Source of the DNA: Burhinus oedicnemus | Lineage: Eukaryota; Chordata; Aves; Charadriiformes; Burhinidae | Assembly: GCA_008921705.1 (NCBI GenBank) | Contig: VFFE01008521.1 | Location: forward strand, 542,672-606,671 | Length of the DNA: 64,000 nt | Direction: 5' to 3' | Notes under the pieces: generated by a model | What the model was told of the DNA's origin: nothing | What the model saw: the letters and a program-made list of their open reading frames with translations, nothing else | Database searches by the model: none | In this document: in pieces, positions 11,051 through 23,890 of the stretch | Layout: the number at the start of each line of letters is the position of its first letter | Position numbering within the stretch: position 1 is the first letter of the stretch | Translations under genes and position numbers: made by a program

Positions 11051-12929
11051 TGCAGAACTTAATCGCTTGCTCTCATCCCCGGGACCACTGATCTCAGGAT
11101 AAAAGACTTTTAACACAGACAACAACAGCGAGCTCAGGAACAGCAGCCTCCGGGAAGATTTGTATACCTGTCAAAACCCAAGAAGGTTAGGCATTAAGTG
11201 AAATGAAAAAAATCTCCTGAAGAAAACTTGGGTGAGTTGGATAATATTTCTATTAAAAACAACAGCAGCATGTAATACAATTTTGATGTGTTTTATACAT
11301 AGAGAAGAAACCTGCCATGTAAACCAGTCACCGGTGTGAAGATGGGAGATGGCATATTTTGCGGTGTGTCAGAAAGAGATGTGTAATCAATACCTTCGGT
11401 CTTCCAGTCAGAATAAAACGTGCAAGAGCAAGAAAGACTAGGAAAGAAAAGGTCGAGACATGAGGGGTATAAGGTAGGAATATATTAGAAATATGTATAA
11501 AACTTGTCATCGCTTATTCTTGGAGTCTAAAAAATTATCTGAGGAAAGATGAAGCATAAATCTTGGCGTTTGGTGAGATTTCTGCAGCTTTGCTCACCTC
11601 TTTTGCACAAAAGGGTGGGCACAGGGGGACATTAATGCTAGAAAAAAGCTTCTGCATGGGCAAAGTTATGTATTTAAGCATGAAACTGGGGATATGCTTG
11701 CAAACCCAGTTTGTATTCTTTACTTTCTACACCCCCGGTGCCTTGCATTTCATGTCAGGCGATCACAGAGCCTCCTTGGCTGGCCATTTGGGGCTCACAG
11801 GGTCTGTCCCCTCTTGCCTATGGCAAGGTGTCCCCACCACCATCCCCTGCAGGCAGCACTGGTGCCTGGCTAAGTGAGGGCTGGCCTCCTGAATGCTTGG
11901 AGATGGGTGATGTGGGAGTGTGGGTGTTCAGATCCAACTGGGAAAGGCAGGCACACTGGGGTCAGACCAGGAGAATATTTCAGTATTGCACCCTGAAAAG
12001 TGATGGTGAGGGTCTAGTGTAGATGTCTCTGCTCTCCCTCCTCATTCCTCTTTGGAGCTTCTCGTGGCACAGAAAATGCTATCTTTTCACTGCTGAAGGC
12101 CAATTCAGAAAGCTCTTACTTTGTCCTTTGCAAAGCAGAGCCTCCTAATCCCTCGGAACTTACCCTATAGCCTCCACAGCCAGCCAAAACCCAGTCAGCT
12201 TCAAAGGCCAGGTCTTGAATATCTGCTGCAAACTGCTGGATGGTAAGTTACAAACTGCCGATTACTGGCATGACTTATTCAGCAACTATTTGAGAAGATA
12301 TTTGAACAATTGGAGAAGTTGGTGATTTGTTCCCTCACAGTGGGACCACAAGGTGCAATTCAGCCGGTGACTTATTACGATGAATTGTTGAGGGCTAGAG
12401 CAGGGACATTTCGCTCAATGCTCCGCTGCTGGCGGGAGCTGAAAAATGGAAAATCAGAACAGGCAAAACATGTCTCTGCCGCATGGGGCAATGTCCTACC
12501 TTGGTCACCCTGCCCTGCAGCTGGCGAAGTGATGCTGAAGGCAGGAATGGAGCTGCTGCAGCCGCAGAGAGGTGCGACCCATGCATACGGGCTCATTGTG
12601 GGCTGCCCCTTGCTGCACTGGGCAGGACGCCAGCCCGTTCCCCTGGGAGGGAGGTGACCAAGGGCCCAGCCAATGCTCCTGCTGAATGGTTGGCACCAAG
12701 AAGATGTGACAAAAAGAGTTTTTATTTCAAAATTTTTCTGGTGAAGAAAAAAATTCTAAAAAAGGACAGAATTTCCTTTCTTCCACCTGATAAACAGCGA
12801 GTGTTTTTCACATCAGTCTTGGGAACTCAAGGTGGAAAGCAAAGCTAAGAAGGGGTCTCGAATTATTTTCTCTAACAGAGTAAGGATGAAACCCTGATGC
12901 CATCAAAGGTAATAATTCAGGATTTCCCT
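11051..12929. other. Non-coding stretch, no gene seen
   Basis: Mixed-composition DNA. Frames of 60-121 codons on both strands near 11,563-12,022 and 12,310-12,848 overlap one another and match no family I recognise. The 12,480-12,720 part is more GC-rich but has no CpG-island character. Confidence 0.55.
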
Positions 12930-13220
12930 CAGGGAGGTGAAAGTCATTGTCGTGTTTTTAAAATAGTTGCAATTTTCTGTCTCTAAATAGCACAGACTAC
13001 AAAATGTATTGCAAGGGGAATATAAAAATAGTCAAACTCTTCAAATCTTTTAATTCAATGAGAATGTAATATGCAATTAAAATTAATTATCTCATAATCG
13101 AACTGTAGACACTGATTATTGCATCATTTTCATAAGACACATGCATCTTAACTTGCATAATTTCTGGTATCACTGCGGAGTTAGCTCAGGAAAGAATCTG
13201 GGCCCAAATATATTCATGCC
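12930..13220. promoter_or_regulatory. Candidate AT-rich conserved element
   Basis: The segment is dense in homeodomain and POU-type words: ATATGCAATTAAAATTAATTATC at 13,070-13,092 (only the first part is a near-octamer), GATTATTGCATCATTTTC and AACTTGCATAATTTC. It contains no repeat and no open frame. The resemblance to the 9.9-11.0 kb block in motif content suggests a second enhancer-like element. Conservation has not been tested. Confidence 0.35.
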
Positions 13221-15867
13221 TTAGTGCTCAGAGTGGAGCAGTCGTGGCTGGATATGGCTTTTCCTCCACAGAGTGCTTTGAGCACCTCTTTGCGAGGCAA
13301 AGCCTCTACCCTTGCCCTTGGTGAGCAATTCATTCACTCCTCCTCAGCACCTCCAAATCAGTTCTCTTACCCCATTTTTTATACCCATTATCCATCACCT
13401 TCCTTCCAGCTCCTGAGTTGTTCCACCTGAGCCCCTTCTGCCTTCTTGTAGCTTTTCTCTTTTTAATTTAGCCTTCGGAGCTCTTCGTCCTTCGTCTCAG
13501 CGGAGGGAGCAGGAAGATCCTGTACTTCACCTTCCTCCAGCCGGCCCTGCAGGCAGAGGGCAGAGCTGGGGCTGGGGCAGGACCTGCCGCTGCCGACCAC
13601 TGCAGAGCAGAGTGGGGTGAGAGCAGATGTACCCTGAGCTGGCAGGCTGAGGGGAGCTTCTGCAGGTGGGATTTCTCTCTCTGAAGTTTAGCCTCCTAGG
13701 ACATCGGCGTTGAGGCCAGGTGAGTTATCCAGGCCTATTTCCTGATGACGTGCACGAGATGCTTTCTGGGGTGAGTCGCCTCTGAAAGCTGCTGTCTGTG
13801 CTGCCAGTTACTGAGAGAGCTGCCGCAACATCTGGCTTTTAAGTATTCACAGTTTGGTGAGATGAATCCTGTCTTCTGAGAAAAGGTGATGGCAGAGACT
13901 TGCTTCATTTAGCATCTCTGCTCTGCATGCTTCTGAGTTAGGAAACGTGGACACCTTGATTACATGAAAGAGGAGTCGTTGAGCCTCTCATATCTTTTGT
14001 TTCCAGCCAGGCTTAAATGCTTATGTCTTCAGGTAATGATAGCTTCAGAAGAGCAAAGGTCTCTTTGGTCACCACCAGCTCACAGTAGTTGTCACCATAG
14101 GTGTCCCCAGGCTACCTACCCTGAACTAGTGAGTTTAGCAGAATCACATTGACTTTGCTTGATTTATTTTAGTTCGGTCTTCCACACATCATCCCTTGTT
14201 CTTCTGACACCAGGTCCTAACACAAGAGGCATTCCTGTTTTCAGCCTTTTTGTTAAATACAGTGTTAGCTGGTAACTACATGTGTTTCTTCGATGTCATA
14301 ATTTAATAGTGCTAAATATGGAGCGGGGCTTGGTTCTACTACCTGTTTACAGTATGGACTTGTGGTAGGACCCTGAGTGGCCCAGGGCGTTGAGGTGGAT
14401 CTGGCTGTGCCTTCACCTTGTGAATTTTTCAAAGGGGAGCAAAAGAACTTTAAACTCCAGATTCTACTATAATATTCAAATATAGTAAGTAACTTAAAGA
14501 AATCGAGAAGCATAAAAGGAATGGGAAAGACAGACTGGAAAGAAAATAGGTTTGTAAAGCAATCTCCCATTTTCCACAATATCTTGCAGGTGAGACCTTG
14601 CTTTCAGGCCTAGTCTCAGCCACCTCAGTGGCTTCAGAGGTTGCAGCAATCTTTTCATAGCCTTCAGGCTCTGATTCCCATGACAATTTTCTCTCCCCTG
14701 CTGGGTCCTGGCTGCTATACATATATTTTTTGTAAGATCTTTTAAAGTACCATTATACTGCTTTTAAACAGATCCACATCAGCCCTCAGGGGAGCTGATA
14801 AAAGAGGCTGGGAATGTCTTGTCCTGGTTATGCCCTGCTGCCCTGTTAATGCCCTGCCTTCATGATTCTGAGTTTCATCCTTGATTGTTTATCCTGTTCA
14901 TGTGCCATGCAAGTTCTCTAGGGTTTGTTTGGTTTTTTTTTTTGGTAGGACTGAGAGACATGATGCCCCTCTCCTTTTGGACATTCCTATCCCTCTCTCT
15001 GTGCTTTGGGCAGATGCTCTTAAGGTAGTTCCGTCATCTCTTCAGCTCTTTAAATTTGTGTTTCATTTGAAAATGATTCACTTGTGATTTAGAAGAAAAT
15101 AATGTTTGGAGTCTCAGGATGAGGTTTGAGTAAGCCAAGCCTGTTTGGTCATAAGCAAGGTGTTGCTAGTTGTTTTCAACAGACTGCTTTCTGTAAACAA
15201 ATAAAAGCCTTTTATTTTCTTTTTTTCCTGCACATGCGAGCTGTAGGTAAAACACCGCTATCTGTTTGGATGTAAATCAGTACATTCAAGTTTCTTTCTT
15301 GCCCATGGTACATGATATAAGCTCTGATTTTGATTAGACCATTTTAATAGCCTTGGAATAATTTTCTTGAAGGTACCCAGGAACAGCCTAATTTTGCTCT
15401 TAACACACTGATACCACAAGGCTGAGACTTTGTGACTTCTCCAGTTTCTGAGATTCTGTTAACGACTGCATCCCACATTGGCTGGAGTCTCTGTGTGGCT
15501 GGATGGCTGGTTTTTCACCCTTTCCAAGCATCCTCCTTCTCACCTCATCTTTCAGAATATGTCTGCTGAAAATGCCCTTTTTTCTTGGCCTCTGTAACTC
15601 GTTCTGTGCAGGTTTTTTTTATGACCTCCACTTGCTGGGATCTCTTTGGCGTCTGCTGACCTTTTTGAGCCACGTGGATAAGGACAGTACAGAAGTGCTC
15701 TGTCTTGTTTCCCTCTCACTAGGTGGCAGGAGCCTCCTCCTTCCCACCGCTCCAGGGCTTGAGTGCTTCTTCCCTGTGTCTTGGATCTACATTTACCATT
15801 CACTGCTGCACTGGATGAACATCTGGGGAAGCCTTGCTAGGTGCAGTAGCGATCTTTTAATAATGAC
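13221..15867. other. Non-coding stretch, no gene seen
   Basis: Ordinary mixed-composition DNA. A GC-richer part lies at 13,490-13,680. Frames of 60-151 codons (for example 15,503-15,958, plus) have hydrophobic, compositionally driven translations with no known domain. The last of these runs straight through the (AT)n microsatellite, which argues against it. Confidence 0.55.
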
Positions 15868-15890
15868 ATATATATATATATATATATATA
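15868..15890. repeat. (AT)n microsatellite
   Basis: An uninterrupted alternating A/T run of 23 bases begins after AATGAC and ends at AAATAAAC. It is a simple-sequence repeat likely to vary in length between individuals. Confidence 0.95.
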
Positions 15891-18800
15891 AAATAAACAA
15901 AGAAGTAGATTTGCACATTATTCATCCTGATAAATGTAACAGTGAAATTGCTTTATAACTTTGGACACAGTTGGAGCTTTATAATAGGCTGTCAGTGAAG
16001 CAGCACCTGTGATCTTAATGCCTGGGTCTAGTTTCCTGATTTTAGCTATAAATTCCATTTTACAATGCTAAGGGGATAGTCCTGGGTCTCCAGTGGGGGA
16101 TGAGGGTTTAGTTCCCTCTGCCTTTCTCCCTTCCACCACAGCCTCAGGTTTCTCCAGGCCATCTCAGTTCTAAAAAACACTCTGATTTTTGCTTTCATAT
16201 GGATGAGGGTTTCAAATTTGTCCACATTTTCTTAACTGTACTTATGCTAGCATATTTGTGTCCCTGTTAGACACAGAAATCATTTTGTAGTTCAACTTTT
16301 TCGAAGAAAACAACTGTCAAATTATTCTTCAGAGGAAAGGAAGGAAAGAAGGATGAAGTGGGTGGAGTGTAAGTAACAATTACTGTAGGCTGATAATATT
16401 TAAAGATTCATAGAGGGATGTATTTCATGGGCCATACGTGTATGTAGCAAATTCGCCTACTCTGTAATCCTTCTCTTTATTGACAACACAACAATCAGCT
16501 CTTTCCAGAATGGTAAACGGCAGAATGTTTTTCTTCTGCAAATGCTGCATCTGAGCTCAAATAACTAATGTGAAGCATTATTACTGGAGAAAGCTGGCAA
16601 GCCTACTGAGCAGGTTAGTGATTCAGGCATACATCCCTCACTGAAGGAACCTTCAGCGCCTGCTTTCTTTTTGAGTCCTAGATCTTGATTTTCAAATTGA
16701 AGGAGGGTGCAGCCCCAGGGAACTGCAACTCCAAAAATTGCTCAGGATTTGTAGAAATTTGGCATTTACTTGTATATTGAAATATGGGAAAGGGAAATGT
16801 AATTTAGGAACCTCTTCTGCATCCCTTGATCCCAGCTACCAAGAAGAAAAGGAAAGCAAGTCAAGCAAGTCATGCATGCAGAATGCACAGCTGTCATTAC
16901 ATAATCTAAAACTACTGAAATATATTTTCAAAGTGAGAATCACCCTAAAACTTCAAGCAAAACTGCCTTCTATTTCTTCAAACACAGAGGTCCATATCCA
17001 TAGCTTGTTCTCACACAGAAATTTAAAAATATTTTTGGCAAAATGAAGCAAGGAGAAGAATCCAGCTATAGAGAAAGAAGAATACATTTTCCCTTTCCTT
17101 CATTTGAAGTGATTTTTTTAATCCAGGACTACAGTGATGGGCTAATAACAAAAAGCAGTTATGAAATGCACTACCTTTTCCCAGCAGATTCTGGTGGCAC
17201 AGTCTAACTTTTGAAGATGTGTCTGCTGTTCTGATGGATTCTGGGCCCTGGTTACTTATCCAGCACAAACATCTTTTAAACAGCTTGAAACGGTGAAATA
17301 AAAACTTTGGACAAAGTCAGAACAAATGTAAGCCTGTGTTTTCTCCCCTGGGGCCTGAGGCAGTTCCCACTCCTATTATCTGTGGAAAATGATCGCCTAG
17401 CCCAGCATTAAAACTCGTGGCTCCAGAGCAGCTCAGGCCCTGTCCCATACTCTTCTCCCTCTGCGCTTTTGAGATAGAGATGCCATATCGTTATCTATAC
17501 CTGTATCCCAGCACCTGAGCTTTTGGCTGGGAGGATGCAAAATGTGGAGAAGGGGTTGCAGGCACAGGCCTGAGGTGGCTGGTCTGTGCTGGCATCGCCT
17601 CTTTGGGATGCAAGCCACGCGGGAGACACTGGCATCCTCCAGTGCCTCTCAGCTGGGCACCCTGCATGCTAGTTAGGGATACAGGGACCCTGAGGTAGCT
17701 GTAATTTAAACCAGAGCTGCTCAGGACAGACGGTGAGAGCTATGTGAGTGGCGTCCTGCTGTAATCCTTTCAGCCTCTCGCACTGAGCATATCTCTGCAA
17801 GGGAGGGAATCTGGCTCACTCGCTTTTCATCTTTTAGAAGGAAAAACAAAGAGAAAAATATTACTTTTTTTTTTGTGCCTGCTTTTTCCCCACTTTGACA
17901 TTTTCTGCATATACTGGGTTTTGTATTTTCCCTTTTCCCTGTATTTTGAAGACCCTTAATAAAGAAAAGATGTGAACACAAAATTGCTACTCAAATTTGA
18001 TTGTCTCAAATTATGTCTAGAACGAAACAAAAATCTAGTGATCTGTGATTTTGTGTGGCAAAGGCAGCTCAATGCTATTCAATCCAGTAGGAGAGATATA
18101 AAGAAAGAGTATTAAAAAAATACCAACTAGCAAAGAAAAGAAGAGGTAGGGAAAGTGCGATAAAGAACAGCTTAATACTTTAATGGTCTGAAGAGATTTT
18201 TCAACAAAACCATTACTAATACCTGGTATTCTTCTAAGCTCAGTTCTTACCATCAGAAAACTATTAGCTCTTTGGTAGTCACAATCTTCTCTATATCTAT
18301 ATCATGTCTTTTCATTGCTTTTTATTTGTCTTTGTCTTCTTCTGCTTGACTGGTAACATGCAGCACCCTTGTGCTGTATACTTATTTCAAGACTGACTGC
18401 AACAGTTATAAATATCTCCTCAGCACTGAAGGAGGCAAATAAAAAAGCGATGAGCTTCAGTAGCCGGAGTTCTGAATTGCTGCAGACAAGAGAGTCTGTC
18501 AATGAAGCTTTGTGAAATAAAAATATTGCTGGCTGGTTTTTGTAACTTTAAAGTAGAAACCTTTGGTTATATTCATGATAACAGAGATAAAATTATGATC
18601 AGAATTGCTTTTCCTCTTGCACTTCGATGCCGTACTTGAATAGCCACAATGGATGTTTTTCTATAGCAGCAGGACTGTACTCGTTATCTCCTGAAAATTT
18701 TGTCTTCAGGCATGATTTTGATGAAGATTTAGCAATAGGCTTTTAGCTCTGGGAGGGGGATTGGAGCATTTTGTGCTACGCCTCCTGTTTGAAGGGCAGA

Positions 18801-21800
18801 AGAGCCACTGGATTTGCTGTGTTAGGATGCACACTAGCGTGTAAAGAATCACAGCGGCACTTTTTCTGGTAGGTGCTGTGGAAGCTCTGCGCATCTTATC
18901 CTTTGTCTTCAACAGCAGCAACTCAGTTTATTCCTCTGTGCTTTCAAGAAATAAACACCATTTGAATTTGGTCGTCATGCATAAACACAATTTAAAGTTA
19001 AAAGCTTAACAAAATGTTTTTTCTCCTTTTAAATCTTGCTTCTTGCCAATTGTTCACAGTGTTGAGTATGCTCTTTAAATTAAAAAGAAAAAATAATACA
19101 ACTTCCTACAGCTATGTGAGAGTCTGAGCACCTGTTCCTTCAGCTCTGGTGTTTTTTGAGACCCATGCATCAGCTCATCTAGGGACATTCCCTGCACCAT
19201 TGTCTTCAGTAGAGAAAGACAAATGATGGAGAATAGATCAGATGATGGAGTTGTGGTCTAGATGTTTACTATATCTTTTACAGTAGCATCTCCAGGAGTC
19301 CACCAAGGATTAAGACTTCAGAGCATGACAACCGACTGCCTAGGAATTTGTCAAAGTATCAGAACAGGTTTATCCAAACCAGATATGTGATCACAGAAAC
19401 AGGACTTGCATGGTACTCAGCAGTCACAGCTTGTGGTGTGCTGAGCCCTTGTCCACGGGCTGTGCTTTGCAGGCCCTTCTGGTAAAGGTAGATTTTGTTG
19501 GGAATGTAGAGAGGAATAAAGCAGTCACTTTGCAGAAGCTGACGAAAGAGCTTTTCATGTGCAAGGAGAAAAAATTTGGACTTGCTTTGGAGATGAGATG
19601 GTGGTCAGGTGGCACTGTTAGCAGACTGAAGGCAGGAATTAATTGTGAGGTAAGAGACGGGGTGAAGACTAAAAACTTGTGGTCTATGAGTGAAGACAGA
19701 TGGCAACAGATATTTCAAATTCTCAGTTGTAATGAGAATCCAAGAAAGGTCATGTTGCCACCGATGTGTTGAACGGGGCTAACGTTTTGTGAATGATGGT
19801 TTTGATTGTGTAATGGCTTAACACTGGTGCAGGTCAGAGCGACAAGTGAAATCTGGGCTGCGGTGTGACTGCTGGGTCTGGGGAGGAGAGTGGGAGCTGT
19901 TTCAGCATTCAATGTGGGTGAACAGCTGAGAAGGGTGCAAAACCTCAAGCACTAGGCATGGCAGAGATGACTGAGACAGGCAGAACCAGGCAATGTCAGG
20001 AGCTGCAGGGAGGAGCTGGAAGGAAATTAGGTGGGGAGAGGGCCAACATGACCTTCCCCTGGGCTGGCTTTAGGAGTTGTAGATATTTTCATCTCAGCAG
20101 CAAGGAGCAGACCTAAGGATAAAGGCTGAAGGAAGCTTAAGAGAGGAATGGTTTGCCCCTGTGAGAAGGGGGAACATTTAAAATCCCTATTGCCTGTGAT
20201 GTCTGATCATGCTAAGTAGCATCCTTCCAACTCTGTCAATATAAGGAGACCTTAGATATTGATCATTTCGGTGGTGCATGATGGATAATATCATTCCTGT
20301 ACAGTACTCCTTTTCCAAGCTGCTTTGCTCAATTAAACTCAGCTCAGCAAAGACTATACAAATCTGCTGTAAAGTTCATGCCATGACCACATTTCCTATC
20401 AATTTCTCCACCGGAACGTATATTAATGGAAACATGGGGATATATTAATTGTACCATTTTGAATAAATGCAACCTTAGCAGAGTACATTTTTTTATTATT
20501 ATTTAATAATTATGAGTTCAGGCTTTTCTTCATTTCCTGCTGTGAGCTTTTAAAAGTCACTGCAATGCTGAAACATAAATAGAGTACGTGATGTAACTCT
20601 TTGCCTAGGCAAATATCATAGACATTTTTACCCGAGGAAAATGTAATGAAATTAAAAAAACTTGTTCAGCTCATTTGAAATTTTGCACTGTTGAAACCAA
20701 ATAAGGGAAAAACCAAATCAAGATAAAACAATATTTACTTAAAAAAATTAAACTAACATTTGCTAAGATTTGAGTAAGCAAAAAATGAGAAAAATCCACA
20801 GAGAGCATGAAAATAGTAAAGTTTTTTAAAAAATTCTTTAAAAACGTGGATGAGAAAATATCCAACCTGCTTAAGTTTTTCTCAGCCATTTCGTTCCGTA
20901 TGTAACAAAACCCAGGTGGGATGATGCTCAGATTCTCCCAGGCAGTGGAAAGTCAGAAATGGAGTCCAACGTGAGCCATGAGGACAAGGCGACCTGGTAC
21001 CTTCTGGAACAGATGGATTATTATCTCTTACTCTCTCATTTCTTGGCCATCAAACTCCTGGATTCTCTCCCTTCCCCCTCTCCTGTTTGGCTCCTTCCTA
21101 TTTCCTCGTCTTTATATTTTTTCTTTTCTTCTTTGTCTTCCTTTCTTAGCTACTTGCCTTGTTCTGACAATATGATTACTTAATACTTACCTGCCAAATT
21201 AACTGACTTATTTTACCAACGAGTGGATATACCATTCCCTGACACTCGGTATTTGACAGTCCCACAATCTTTTCTATGTCCATGAGGTACGTGCTATAAT
21301 GGGAAAATTCCAGTAAATATGGTGGGCTTTTTTGACAACACGCTACTGTTACATACCAGCATGAACCAGTACGTGTGTTGGTTTGCCCTCTCTGACTTTT
21401 TAAGGCAATAAAATGTGAATAATTAAAAAAATCTTTTACAACCCACACATCCTCTCTCCTTTATTCCAAAAATCACACCCAACTGACCTCTTACTGAGAA
21501 CGCTGTTCCATTCTGCAAGACTCTTGTCTTTTCACAATGAAAAGAAAAAACCCTATTCAGCTAATTGAGCAATTTGCTTAACTGGATACACTGCAAAAAC
21601 GTATAGTAGAATTGCTAATGTATTAAGTATGAGTGTGTATTTGTATGCGTGGGGAAAAAGAAATGCTATATAGATGCTGCAGTTAGAATACTGCATAAAT
21701 ACCTGAGGCAAAACAATTGTTACTGGAGGGATATTTTGAGGTTTGCCTGCTAAGAGTTGTTCATTGTCAATAAAATGGAAGTAAATAAAAGGAAATAGCT

Positions 21801-23574
21801 TAAATTTGACTTGAAGTTTATTGCTTAAATTTGACCCAAAATTTTTTTGTTGCATGATACATACAGAGCTTGGGAAATCATCTTCTTTTGCCTTTTATTA
21901 GCATGGTACCTGGAGCCTAGCCATGGATCTGGATACCTTTGTGCAGAATGCACTGAGAAACAAGGGCTTTTCCTATGTCAAAATGCTTACAATGTTTTGC
22001 AAGACAACAGCCAGAGCAGGGAACACCTGTAGTACTGCAGGAGAGCGAGAAAAAGGGATTTGAAGGAGAATGGTGAGATCGCTTTGTGGGTGATTATCAG
22101 GGGTCCTTCAAAGTGTGAAGGACAGTGTTAAAAATCATGAAACACCATCAGGTAGATGACAGAGGTTGGAGCTACTGGCCAATAAAAGCAGAAGGTGGCC
22201 CCTTGTGACTTAATAAGAGGTGCCACTGTGTCAATGAGGGGGCATAGAGTGAAGTGTGGCAGTCTTTTTTTGATGTGATAAAATGTATCAATTTCTTGGA
22301 CATGCCAGAAAAAGAATTTAAACATTTTGGTGAGGAACAAGGAGTAAAAAAGATAAAATTCCACTCAAGTGATCATCCATAGGATGTAGTCACACCAGAT
22401 AGCCAGGAGGGATTTGGCAGATAGGGGAGCCACATGTTTAAAGTCATCTGTGAAGTTGCTGGCCACTTTTCAATGTTTAATGGAGTGCTGCAAAACCAAA
22501 AGCCACAAAACCCTGTTTCCTTCCCTTTCAGAAACAGTACTGAGGACGTGCCTTCCGTATTAGGCTCTGAGCATGCTCCTGAGGATGCAAAACTGCAGAG
22601 GCCTAAGCACAGCTAGGTACAGCAGAAAACTGAGGCAAAGAACAATTTAGTTGCCACATCTTTGATTTCTCCTTTCCTCTAAGTGGAAGGGGGCTGAGGC
22701 TCACCCAGGAGCTTCCTCTGTTGCACAGGGGTGCTAAGAGCAGAGCTGGCGTGGAGGCAAGAGTGGCCAAAAAGAGGCTTTTTAAGAATAGGTTACTGAT
22801 TTCTTTCTTTCCTTGCTTTTAATTCCTGAATAATGCAGCAATGCAGTACCTAAGTAATGTATTTACACTGAAGAATACACTGCCAGGGATTATGTATTTA
22901 GGACTCTCTTTATGAAATCTGTAGGCTTCCCACCTTAAAACCATGATTGTTTTGCTAGGAAGCAGGTAGGGCAACCTGACAGCAGAGTGTGTTGGGAGGG
23001 TGAGCAGTGGAGGAGAATACCAAATTGGAATTAGGAAGCAATGGAGAGACTGGGATGAGATAACAGCCTTTTCTTTATTGCTGCTTTTTCTTATGTCTGG
23101 GACTGTTTTCTTCCACATTGTAAAAATGAACTAATGGGAGGAGCTCAGCAGTGTTTGACATTTAAGTTTTCTTAAAATACAAGGGTGTACTGAGTTGCCG
23201 GTGTGGTACACACTATGTCTACAAAGCGCACCAGTCTTTTTAAGGCTATACATTTGTCTTCTTTTTCCTTTTTCCTCATACAGTCAAGGCCTCCAAATGG
23301 GGTCCATCATCCTGCAGCAAGACTCTGCTACTGATTCTCATCAGTGATGTATACGTTTGTTTCTATTTTAACACAGTGGAGAGATCACAGAATAAGGTTT
23401 GCATTTGCTGAGGAGAAAACTAAAAGTCTTCAAAGGTCCATGACTAATAAAGCAAAAGTATGGTTGCATCCCTCACAGTAAGACTTCCAGGAAAGGTCTC
23501 TGAAATCCTCCTGTAGAAGATGCTACTTGGCAGCATTAATTTATTAAACCTTCCTTGTCAGGTGGTATGATTTA
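15891..23574. other. Long non-coding stretch, no gene seen
   Basis: Nearly 7.7 kb without a supportable gene. All frames are 60-120 codons and unrelated to known families. A 13-base direct repeat GCTTAAATTTGAC lies at 21,798-21,810 and 21,823-21,835. The stretch at 20,460-20,880 is strongly AT-rich. I see no CR1 remnant here, although very old copies could be beyond recognition by eye. Confidence 0.5.
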
Positions 23575-23690
23575 TACCCAGTTTATAAAGAAGCAAGGAA
23601 TAGCTTGCAGAGGTGAAGCAATTTGCCCACAATCCCCCAAAAGGTAGCTGAATAAGGAAGACAAACCATCTTTCTGCCTCTAGATAGCTC
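23575..23690 (-). mobile_element. MIR-like ancient SINE remnant
   Basis: Plus-strand text runs 'CCCAGTTTATAAAGAAGCAAGG', then 'GAGGTGAAGCAATTTGCCCACA', then 'CCCAAAAGGTAGCTGAATAA'. It follows the well-known reverse-complement order of the amniote MIR core: fraction of 'attttacagatgaggaaactgag', then 'gaggttaagtaacttgccca', then 'ggtcacacagctag'. The element is therefore on the minus strand. The tRNA-derived head is not clearly present. MIR-type elements are ancient in amniotes and inactive. A CR1 3' end follows directly, so this is a nested or adjacent insertion site. Confidence 0.6.
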
Positions 23691-23890
23691 CAAGATCACC
23701 AAATTTTTTTACAGTGAGAACAGTCACTGGAACAACCTCCCTGGGACGTGGTAAAGTCCCCATCGCTGGAGGTTTTCACGATGGGATTGGACAGTGTGCT
23801 AGATAATCTCATCTAGGCTCCCTTTGCCATGAAATGTTGGACCAGATAATCTTCGGAGGTCCCTTCCAACCTAAGCTGTTCTATGGTTCT
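23691..23890 (+). mobile_element. CR1 LINE, truncated 3' end
   Basis: The segment matches the end of CR1 ORF2 and its 3' UTR. 'CAGTCACTGGAACAACCTCCCTGGGA' corresponds to the conserved HWNRLPR-type tail of ORF2. It is followed by 'GGAGGTTTTCACGATGGGATTGGA', 'GGTCCCTTCCAACCTAAGCT' and the terminal 'GTTCTATGGTTCT'. CR1 copies are normally truncated at the 5' end and end in ATTCTATG-type repeats instead of poly(A), as seen here. The reading frame is broken by stops. It is an old, non-autonomous copy in the plus orientation. Confidence 0.85.
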
